DNA of 64,000 nucleotides. Origin: Apostichopus parvimensis. Lineage: Eukaryota; Echinodermata; Holothuroidea; Aspidochirotida; Stichopodidae. The stretch spans positions 8,997 to 72,996 of the forward strand of contig KN887881.1 of NCBI GenBank assembly GCA_000934455.1, in the 5' to 3' direction. This document shows, piece by piece, positions 26,701 through 38,700 of this stretch. The first letter of the stretch is position 1. Each line of letters begins with the position of its first letter. A program made the translations under genes and the position numbers. A model generated the notes under the pieces. That model was given only the letters and a program-made list of their open reading frames with translations, was not told the origin of the DNA and made no database searches.

Positions 26701-29700
26701 GTAATTTCAAGAAAAGTGGCTGTGGGCATTTACTGAAAACTAATAAGAGGTAAAAAGTTGATTGAGAAATCAGAGTAATTTAGTATCTTTCATAAATGGT
26801 TGCTGAATTAACTAGGCCAAAGAACTTTTAAAATACTGACTATGCATCCAGCTGAAGTATGAATCAAATGACCTCAACTGACCTTTCTTAATGACTTCAT
26901 TCTGGTCATTGGAAACTTTTCGTTTGATGGACTTCATCCAGTGATCCAAGATGTCTGCTCCTGTCCCTTCTGAGAGTGGTTGAATTGGAATGAAGCAGTT
27001 ACTATCGACAATAATTTCCTTCAATCTATCCAGAATCTCAAACATGTCAGGCAGGGTAGATAAGATGATCTGAACACCCTTGGGGCATTTTCTTGGAAGC
27101 CATTTGCACTTGTAAGCTCTGTGAGAATCTTCTAACTGATCCAGGGAATCCAAAATAAGTAACAAAGGAATCTGCGAGGAGTGTGTCGAGACAGATTTCA
27201 ACAGAGTAGGTAAATAAAGAATTAAATTGTTGAAGTTATCCAAAGTATTGAAAGCTGGTAGAGGCAGGTCATAGAGCTTGCAGACCTGTTTGACAACACT
27301 TTGTAAGACATGGAGGATGGAAGAACTCTGGGAGGAGGTACCAAGGAATCGAAGAACAACATTCATATCTGTGTCATGGGTATGTTTGGCTTGCTTGGCT
27401 ACCATAGCAACCATGGAAGTCTTGCCACTACCTGACGCACCATGCAGTACTAGTGGTTTACTCTCCTCAGAGATCACTATCCGCAGGAATATCTCCTGCA
27501 GGGTCTCGTCACAACCACGAAAAGTGTTGCATTTAAAGGCACAAAAGTTAGCGTGATGGATAACTTCTGACAATAGGGGATCATTGGCAAGATCTAAGTT
27601 TTCGCTCTGTTTCTTAGCTCGTCCAACCTGAGCTTTAACCCAGGTCAAGAAGTGTGCGTTGATGTCTTGTAAGTACTTCTGATGTACTTTGCTTTCTAGG
27701 TCGATACCATTTGGGGTCCAATTCAGTTGATGGCGTTGGATGTTACTGTTACTTAAAACTGTTGGAACAAATTCCAACTTAAACTGGTCCAAGAGATCTT
27801 TTGCTTCTTTATCTGCTTTTCCTTCCTTAATGTCGCAGAAGCTATAAAGGAATAAATGATAATAAATGAAGGTATTAGTTGATGCAAGGATATCATTTAT
27901 ATTTAATTGATGATAACTACATAAACGCAAGAAACGTTGTAGTGCACTGCATCAGTGACATACAACAGATATTTAACATCTGTAGGAAGTATTACTTTTC
28001 CAAACATTTATCAAAAATTACCCTTAGTGTACAGCACTTTGTATAAGATGTATCTTTCAGCAATAACTAAAGCCTAACTACCATATAAGACTCTGTGCTG
28101 GTTATGTTATTGCCAGCCATTTCACAGTTTTAGCAGAGAAGAAAGACTTGGGACATTCATAGCATTTATCTAATTTCTTCCACATTATTCAACCAAATAT
28201 AAACAATAATGTTATGCATGCCGTCATTATTTACAGTTTTGCATTGTAAGGTCTAAGCTCCATATTATGGCTTAAAGAAAACTATCAAAGGAATATATCT
28301 AACCAAAAGAGGCAGTAATAAATGAAGGTAGCAATGAGGTGATCAAACACATTTATGGCATCATATGTAAATCTGCATCTATGTACCATTAAGGTAATAC
28401 AAAATAACACCTGCATATCATGGACATTCTACCTTGTTTTGAATTACTTGAAACGTAAAACAACATGACTAACTTTGCCTTCCATCTCTGTTATCGTTAA
28501 TGTAATATATTAACTATTCAAATCCCTTAATACAAAGCTTGCATAGAGTAAACAACCATATAAACTGTGCTTTGCAATCACAAAAGAACATAGCGAAGCA
28601 GCTCACCGCTTTGCCAAAGTGTCATCTAAGTTTTCATATAAGTCTGCAATCTCACGGATAAACCCAAGGCAGTGGTTATTTGGGCTGTCAACATCAAGCG
28701 CAACTCTGATTTCCTGCTCTGTGACTGAAAGAAGAATATAAAATGGGAAGATTTTTCAGAAACAAGAAAATACAGGTTAAAGCAATAAAAAAGTGCCTTT
28801 ACTTGTTGTGATTTTGAAAATCTTGCCACATAGTAGTGTGGCTGGCTCAGGTACTGCGGGCTACAATTGTGTAAATTTCCTTTCATGTATATTTCTATTT
28901 CTTCATTCTATTTTATGTTTATTGTTTGTTGGTGGAGGGTCATCATTTAGCCGAATAATGTACAGCTGGACAGGCCGCTAGCTAAATGCTTGGCTATTAT
29001 GATCTTTGTAATATTACTTGCTGTTTCAATATCAGCAAGTAGTGTTGACAATTTTTGGTCGTTAGATCAGAGACTATGTCCTCTGGATTTAAATATAAAG
29101 GTCATGGTTGTCATTTTTATTCTCATAGAAATTTAAAAAATTCTTGCAAGTAATATTGTGAAATAACAATATTACTGAGATAGCTGAAATCTTGTATTTT
29201 TGTTTTACTTTTATAGATTTGTTACATTAAGATAAAACAAATTTATTTGTAAATCAGACCCAAATTAGTAAGTACAGGTTTGTAATTGTACCTCAGGTCT
29301 AGCTACAAATTGTACGATATTTTCATATGCATACAGCACCTTGATAGGGTTACATAGCAACCATCCCAAACATTGACAATAACAAAACAAGATTGATTAG
29401 TGCCTTCAGATGATGTTTACAATTCAAGCCAGCAAGGTAAACAATTAAACAACAAATACCTACAGTATAAACACAAATAAACTGATAACAAGATATCAAT
29501 GGGCATGGCTGAATACCCTGTAGATTCTAACATTTCACAGCCTCCACAGTCTTTTAGTTCCAATTAATTGTAATTTTGGGGTGTTTTTTCTGGGGGGGGG
29601 GGGGGTGGTGTCTGACCTAAATAAAACTTACACAATTATAAACAAACTTTGTAACATGAATATTGAACATCGTTTGGAACCCAATTAATAAAACCAAAAT

Positions 29701-32700
29701 ATATAGAAATTATAATGCATGTTTTATGACATGAACTTGTGATAAAAATGTCCTAAAAACATCAAAATTCCAGCAACTGTGTTTATGTTTCTCTGACAAT
29801 GATAAAAACAGTAAATATATTGAAATTCCTTTACGGAACTTGAATGAAGATCTTTTACAAAATCCAAAAAAGTCCTTCTGTACTGAACTACCATTTGCAC
29901 TGTCTATTCTAACACTGAAACATTAAAAATAATATTGAAACATAATGACACATATCACAGCAATATTCAAATAATAAATAGATACAAACCTCTCCCCCAG
30001 ACGATTTCCCCCTCCCCTCTGCCATGGTGTTTGAATGGTATATACACTATCAGTTTACTGTGTGCATCAAGCTTCAAATCTTTGCAACAAGATACAGAAG
30101 CAATCTTTTCATTGACTTTGGTAAAGTTGTGCTATGTACTTTAATTTTGGTATGCCACATGAGTAGCCAAGATTCATTGCAAGTCATGAAGAAATGTTCA
30201 CAATTTGTATAATTCGGAAGTTTTTTCTGGCATATGATTGGAATTAGGTCCCACTTCCATCATTACATAAAGTTCATCTGTCAAAAAGGTTTAGGGGGAT
30301 GTCTTAGCATAGTCAACTGCCATTTTGTGTAAAAATTGTATACTTGGCCAGGAGGTACTTGGTCAAAATGAAATGGTAACTTGTTAGGAAATCTTTGTCT
30401 TCTTTGATGAACCATTTGGCTTTCTGTACTCAGGGCAGCTTTTCATCCAAATGGCATGTCAGTTTCTGGTATAAAATGGTATCCCAATAAACAAATGAGC
30501 TTTTCTTGTTTTTCTCAAAGGTCATATTTAAAGGAAATCTGGCAAATATTTTGGTTCTGTTTGTCTTGTCCTATTAATTTGTAGAGCATATACTAGAATA
30601 TGCTTTGAAACTACTGTACTGTAGTGTAAGTTTGTTTTTTTATTATCAGCCAAGCCCAGCAGTTCCTATGTGTGTAGCATTACAGATTACAGTCCCACAA
30701 CAGACCAGCTGTCAGCAATCCATATAGGCTGCATGTCTTATATTGTGACTGAACTGCACTATCACTACTACTATGTCTGGTCTTGATATTTGTTAATACT
30801 ATAACGATCTATCAAACAAGTGTGGTCATGTTTGGTACAGTTTGTCCCTTATTGTGATGCTCCAAGTTACCTGCATTTATCTTCAAAGAAGAAGCAATGG
30901 AAATTTGAAATTGCTCAAATATTAACTACTGTACACACACACTGCAGACTGAGGATTTCAAGTAGCTGAATACATTGGAAGGTATATACACAAACATGCA
31001 GAAAAAACAAAACAACAGTGAATACATGCAATTAATATGATGCAATATGGTTTTAAGCATTCCATATTTGAATATAAATACATACCAATAAAATAATCAA
31101 AGCAAGCTAAAGTAGATCTGTAGTTAAATAAATGACAATGAAATAAGATTAAAGAATAAAGCTACTGTAAACTACATAATTGCATTAAAAACAATACATC
31201 CTCTCTTTTTTTACAAACCAACTCTTGATTAACTATCTTGCAAATTCCTCAAAACAATATTTTGCTCATTAAAACACTTCAAGACTGTGTGTTACACAAT
31301 TAATTTCACTGAAACTGCATTTTGCATTGAATTTGTTACAATCACAGAGTACAATGTATACCAATTTTAAAACAAAGGGACCCACACAAATAATAATAAC
31401 CAATATTGTGACCATAGAAAAACTAAGAATAGTAATCAACTTTAACAAGACTGCAAATGGAACCATGTACCATTTCATAAAATTTGTGGAATTATTGGAT
31501 GAATTGTTTAAAGCTTGCTTACCAGAAGAAGTCAAGTTGTTTTTCAACCTAAAGTCACCCTAGATTAATGATAATACAATCATTGTGAATATCCATGAGT
31601 ATTTCAGAATTACTGTATTTCTTGAGAGATTTCAGTTCACGTCCAAAGCAGACAATGTATCCACATCTCCCCCCCACTATCCTCCACCCCCCACCCCCAT
31701 ACACCTTCCTAACTTGGAAAACAGTAATTGATCTATCTCCACTGACAGATTTGCTTTAGATATGAAACTTACCTGATGTGAAGTATTTTTGCCACTCTTT
31801 AAATGGCATCTTTCCTGCTTTGAAGAGTTTATCAGCCTCCTGTCTTAATATCTCCTCCAATTGAGTAGAGATATAGCTCCATTCCTGGTCTTCAATGCCA
31901 CCTATCGGTTGCAGTACACGAGCTGGTGGAACCAAGTTGTTGTCTTCCTTGTACCATTGCTCTAGTAGCTGATGATGTTTTAAATCTTCAATGCTTCCCA
32001 GGATATCCTCAAACTCATCTGAAGGAATGCTTGCTGGAAGAGGTCGATATCCATATCTTTGACCAAGAAGAAACTATAATGGAAGCAAAAACAATTGATC
32101 AGTACTCCACCCAGTTGGGACAATTTCTAAGAAAAGCTGTAGATATCATCACTTGCCTTGTAAAACTTCATAAACATCATTTGCTACAAGACTTCTCTGA
32201 ATATAACCATATGTTTATAGAGAAAAGACTGATAAGCAGAAGCCATTTCCCTGAGTTTTAACAAGGCTCATTTTTAAGAAAATTTTAAGGTTGTCCTTGG
32301 GACAACATTGCCTTCATATTTGGCTGTCCAAAGGATTTGTTGCTTGTCCAATGAAAGCACCAAAAAATACTACTGGAGTTGCCTGACATGGTACATCGCA
32401 CACATCGTGTGCACTAAAGTTACTAAATATATGCCCAAGGAATATTATGATAGTTACGTACGTCCTGCGATTATCCAACACTCTGATTTTAAAATGGTGC
32501 GACTTGTGTGAGAGCCGTACATAAGTAATACTACAATGTATTGATTAAGCCTTGTAGGTGAGTACCTTAAAGTTACGCTACGCAGGCCTAGTCTGTCGGC
32601 CTGAGGTTTAAAGGTGGGCTCGCTCGTAAATTCCTCGTAAATTCTGTCCTTCACACCACCCGATTCAAAAATATTATCAATACTACCCTCTACCGGTCCG

Positions 32701-35700
32701 TCGCTGTTGTCTCGTAATTTCTTAGCAATCCCGTTTTTACGGCTAGTAAGCAATAAACGGGTTTGGCTACCTGAAGCGGTGGCCTTGACGAAATTCCTGT
32801 ATAGTTTCTTGTCTATGGCAGTGCCAGTAGTATGCGGTAAATAATTACACCGCGTTTTCGTGTGTGTTGTGTGATACAAAACTCTGTAGTTTGTTAATAC
32901 GTTCAGAACTGTTCAAGACTAGTGGGCTGTACAGTACAGGTTATGGTCGAGTTTTGCATCAGGTGTAGGTTTAGTTTGACCAGGGAGCTGCTACTCTAGC
33001 AGCTCCCTGGTTTGACTATTTTTATGCCTACATGGTGAGCAGTCGAAGTCCGACCGGTTTGGGTGCCCTGGTTTCGTAGTTGATTCACTGATTAGGAAAG
33101 CTCTGCATGTTTTATGCTGTATCGAATATTAGAAGTTTAGCCTATAGAAGTACAGTAACCTAATGCTATTTTACTGTAAAAACCAGTGTATTTCAAACTT
33201 TTACAGATGCGCCAGTCTTGTACTAACCTGAGTAAAGTATTTCAAAAAATTTTGTAACCGAAGTCGCGAGTCGACATTTTGTTACAGCTCAAGAAACTAA
33301 TAGTGAATATAAGTCCGATACACACTGACTCGTGTCACAAAAATAAAAACGCAAATACAAAGTGAAAAAAATTTGTGAAGTGATTACAACAATGGGTATC
33401 AAACGTATGGTCAAGTCCGTCATTTGTGAACAATTGGTATTTCATTCAATTTAGGTATGAATTATATATAGACACAGTCTGTATTTTTTTATATTTTTTA
33501 TATATGCATTTTAGTTCTATATCAGGAGGGAAAGACAAAGCATTTTTTTTGTCATATATCATATTTAGATAAATATGTATATTTACTTATCTTAGGGCTC
33601 CTGGCCACGGGCCCCTTAGGCGATCACAGAGCACTTGCCCTAGCTGCACCCCATCCGCGTAACCGGTGCACCGAATTAAAAATAACGGAACTTGAACGGT
33701 AAAAGGGAAGTAAAAGACGTTGCCATAAGGAGCGGCTCCACCCTCTTCAGAAAGGATTGGTAAAAAGGGAATAAGAAATGAACAATAAATTAACAGTTAT
33801 TTCCACTGAACTACTGTACTCCAGAATTGAATATCCTGCTTCTTGTTCCGAAAGGCTCCCAACGAAATGCCAAAAAGTCGGCAACGGGAATGAGGGTGGG
33901 GGGGTACCCAGCCCACCACGGGGCTACCCCTGCACCTCATCACGACTGACTCGAATTACAACTCTGAACTTGATACTAGTCAACCAAAAATTGTCCGAGA
34001 GTTGAACTAAAATTGGATGGAATTAAAAAAAAATATATATACTAGCTGTCTGCATGGATCATACTGACCATATAGGCGTACGGGCTCTCGTCAACCAGGA
34101 GGAACACTGGGGGAAGCTATTTTACTTGCCAGAGAAATTTAAAAATTGCCCGAACGTTCCTAGCATGATTTATTCATTTCAAACTTCGACGTCAATGAAG
34201 GACAAAAAGAACCATATAGGCCTATGTCTGACTATAAGATCATTGAACCATCACAAACAACTACTTTTTTTAGCTCTTGGGAAAACTCCGAATAATCTTC
34301 CATTTGCCGAATCCTGAAACTGGGAAGTACGGGGTGGGGGGGGGTCCGTCTTGATCCGCAAGTATAGTGAACGTCCACCACAACAAGTGTGTTAAGCTTG
34401 GGACTATATAATTGTCAACCTTGTGAACATATAGTTTTGGAGGATGGGGGGGGGGGAGGAGAGTCGGCAATTTAAAATATACAGGGTAAACAGAGGGAAG
34501 GAAATACAACAGTGCATGAGAGGAGGTGAGAGACAGGACTGATTGATCGTGTCGATAGTTTTTTTTTAAATACATGTAATACACGAAGATAGACGTAAAA
34601 TGTAGCATCGTTTCAACACTACAAAGGGGGCCCTCCTCCGCCCCCACCCCCACACCCCCCACGTTCAATATCATATCCCCTCTTGCCAACTGAAATAAAC
34701 ACAAGTATAAATAAACCGATACAGATATTTATACCGGCTGTTAATCCGCAACTATTCCGGCTTGTTAAACCGTGTAGATTGACGGCTTCGCCGTCCTTTA
34801 CTGCGTGTAGGCTTATATGCAATAATACAAAGCTGAATGTTTCTCCTTGATCGAATTTCCCCAACCTTGCCCGCCTTGAATTAGACGGTGGCCAAGCGAC
34901 TGCTTCACAGTCATAGCTACTATCGAACAAAATGGACGAAGCAATTGATCTCAATCTGGAGATGCAGATGTATCAATAGCTGCAGATCCAACGGTTTGTG
35001 AATGTCGCACGACCTGTTAACGAAAGTCTGGGAAAAGTGCTTGCCCCTGTCGTATGTATGATCTCTTTTGTTCAGATACGTTCTTTTACTTTCTCCGGAA
35101 TACGCCTCCATGTTTAGCAACCTTTCGTGCTTCAAATTACAATCTCGATACTGTGGTACTGCAAACTGGCTGTATTCAAAATACGTACGAAAACACTGTG
35201 CTAAACTACCTATCAACGTGAATATCCACAACACTGACCAACGTACAGTAAACCATAAAGGTAAAACACCTCCGTGAGTAAACAAACGTACATCACCCGC
35301 GGCCATAGCTTGCAACATAACACCGTTCACAGCCAGGTACAGCTATACGATCAGGTAACCACTCAGAAAAGTCATGTGAGTAAAGGGTGACACGCAAAAC
35401 CACTGAAATCAAAGCCCCCTATTTCTAAAAGTATACGAGCGCCCCCACCTTTAAGTCTTACTCTTGGTGACTAGTCTTACAGAGATCGGTACTATTTAGA
35501 ATCAGTGACCAGAAGTATACAGGTGTCTATTGACCCTAAATTTGTTACCCTAACCTTGTAACTGTCACATGTAAAACAATGTATGAGGTGTACTTTACGT
35601 GCTTCCGGGCACTGATTCTTAATTTGAGCCAGGAGATCGACTTTGCAAAAATCTTGGACAGAACTTTAGTGTAGAGTTATAGACATTTTCTGTGGTGTAT

Positions 35701-38700
35701 GACACTGTTCATGATTACTCATGTTGGGACGCTGGAATTCTATGGTACTGAAAAATGATGTCCGCAATAGTTTGCGATCATTTCCAGAGACAGAAAGTAA
35801 GCCCAGGGTATACAGCATGTGCATTGCAGCAACATAAACCAGCATGCCGTATGCCCATATGCACAGTATAGTAATGCATACACCTTGTACTCAAGCTAGC
35901 TTGTCATACTGGCGTGCGGCCGTGAGGTAGTAAGATAACATGGTCTTGGCCACCACGGTCTGTAGTATCCGATACTGTACGTAACCCTAAGTGCATATGT
36001 ACAGTATGCAAATTCTCTCTTTACTAATAACGTGCTAACTAAGTTAGCGATGTGAAGGGGTGTAAATACACCCCTGTAGGGTTTTCCCCTCATTACGGAA
36101 CGTACCAAAATGTGATTTATTTCTTACGTTGTGTCTAATATGAATGTAGGGTGATACCAACAAGAGACTATCACTTTCTGGGGCAGATTTTGATTTTAAA
36201 GAAATGATTTCCAAGATTTGTGCAAAGTGTTAAGCACTTATAGCAAATAAGCTAGTCGTCCATCAAACAACTCAAGCAGGGTTTTAGGTTGTCCAGTGTG
36301 ATTTGTGGTCATCACGGACGATCGTTCAACTTGAGCCCTGGTTTTAAGAATATTTCTGAATGCCTGAAGAGCAACTAAGGAAATTCTTTTAGGATTAATC
36401 CAACAGAAAATTGATTTTTTGAAAAGATTATGTAATGTCTAATGGAAAGTATGACAGTGCTTTTTCGCATGATAGAACTTTTTCTCAGATAGTATTTTTT
36501 GTACAACAGGAAATTTTGTCATCTGAGATGAGGGACAAACCGTTAAAAAATCAGTCCTCTTCAAGGTTCTCGTGGGCTGTTAGTTAACTTACCACAAAAT
36601 TAGGACCCATAGAAAGCTCTTGGCATTTGGCAATCTCTTGAAGACACAATATGGTGGTCATGTGATCGTCAGTAGCCTCATCTCGTACTCCCCATCTCAT
36701 ATCGACTAGCTGGAACTCCAGCCCTTGAATCAGGCACCACTGCTGCAGACGGGGTTCTAACTCATCTACAATGACATTTCTCTCGGCAGTCATATCTTGA
36801 TAGAAGTTTATAAATAAAGAAAATTGTTTAAAAAACATCAGCAACTTTTTCAAAAGTCATTATCATCAATTTAACTCCTTTCACTTTCATTTTTTTACCC
36901 GTTGGTAACTGTAGAAGAATTATTGATTACATATTGAACACGTTTTCATGTACACTCCTTCTTCAAGATCTATCAGTGTTTTCCCAGATCGTCTTAAAGC
37001 AGTCAAAGTTCTAACATTCTTAAAGAGGTTCAAATAATATGTTGCATTTATCCTGTAATTCCATCTCAAGTTGATTGTCAAACTTTTGGAAGGGGTAGAA
37101 TTGAATAATTTACATAAACTATACTATAAACTATATACAACATTTACTAGCATAATCTGTTTTAGATTCAGAACTGGTCATTCCACAGAAGTTTCTCTTA
37201 GCCAAATGCATCTATAGGCATTTGTGTTTCCTTACTATTAATAGGTTTTGATACTATCCTCATATTCAGCTGTTCCATAATTTCCCCACTATGTCATCCA
37301 CCAAGGAAAAGCACAGGTTTCAAGTTACTTGACAAATTGACAGAAATTAATCTCTTCAAACCATGTTCTTATTAAGTGTGGGATACTACCAGGGACAACT
37401 CCCTGATACTACAAGCTGGTTCCCTCTTAAAATCACTTTCTATGCACCACTTTTAATGCCATTTAATGTTTCTGGTTAGAGTTTTTTACTGATGTTCTTG
37501 GTGATGATAACACAAGAATATTTGATGACCATTTGATGTGTAGTGTATTTTGTTTCTTTTACATTTAAAGCCTCACTACCTGTTTGCTGCTGAATTTCAG
37601 AAAACAAATTTCCGAAGTAGATTCAATGTTTCTTATTCTAAAATGCACTCTGACCAGGTGGGTTTAATGGAGAAAAGTTGTTGCAATCGATAGAAAGAAA
37701 TTTATTTTCTGTTGCCCTTATGGTGTTAACAATTTACCCTAAAATAACTGCGACGGCCCATGTCAGTATGTTCATTACACAAATGTAAACAAAATAGTCT
37801 ACACGTGCAGCCAGATCAAGATTTTAACGCAGTCCTTTACTACTCTTTACTACTCGTCCACGTTTTACAATTCCATGGAGGTAACGTCTGAAAACACCTG
37901 TTCATTCATTGCAATGGAAGGAAATGACACAATTTTGCAAGCTACATCGGTAAGAATGGTGTATTCTGAGGGACAAGTTAGACTGTAATTTAGGTTGGTA
38001 TAAATAGCATTAAACAGAAGGTTGTGATAATGAATAATAATAAATTTAGAATTTTGCCCCACTGATTAAGGAAGGGGCCTGATTCCTGCCGCCTGAACCT
38101 TTATGGATGGCCCTGAGGGAAAGGAATTATGTTATCGTAGATGCTTGCTGCCCTGGGGTCATTGAAGTCCTATTAGGGGGATTTGAGAGTCCTCCCCCAG
38201 AAAAATTAATAGAAAGTTAGACCGTGCATTCTGAGGCATATTAGGACCATATATCAGGTCTACATTAGTAGCCCTATATGCAAGATTTGGCTTAGTGAAT
38301 GAAGTGACTAGTGGTCAAAACATTATCTAATTCACAGGAGCTGAAGTTTATATTCACATGCTTGACCAGTTTTCAATGTGCAATGGCTGTGCTCATAAAA
38401 TGAAACTCCTCTTCCTCAAATACTGTTTTATCCTCATCCCTTTAAGCTANNNNNNNNNNNNNNNNNNNNNNNNNNNNNNNNNNNNNNNNNNNNNNNNNNG
38501 TTTTCAATGTGCAATGGCTGTGCTCATAAAATGAAACTCCTCTTCCTCAAATACTGTTTTATCCTCATCCCTTTAAGCTAACTGAACTGAACAAGGATGT
38601 TGATTAAAACAACTTTATACCTTTGCCATCAAAATAACCTCTCAGTTTAGTTTACTTATATAATTTTCAATAACTTTAGTTTCACAATGTAAAGATCAAT

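Larger units (their letters stand above)
32074..36592. other. NWD1 intron 2 with a CpG-rich core
   Basis: The part from about 32.5 to 36.1 kb is visibly richer in CpG than the surrounding introns and contains long G/C runs (for example 34330-34344, 34446-34457). In invertebrates with gene-body methylation, such islands usually mark unmethylated promoters or intergenic DNA. Two minus-strand open frames inside it are listed separately as weak candidates. Confidence 0.5.

Noticed and set aside
27278-27556. Plus-strand 92-codon frame
   Set aside because: Antisense shadow of the NACHT exon.
33590-34320. GC-rich segments with GGCCACGGGCCCC and GGCGTACGGGCTC
   Set aside because: They look like fragments of interspersed repeats, but no borders, second copies or coding parts could be shown within the window.
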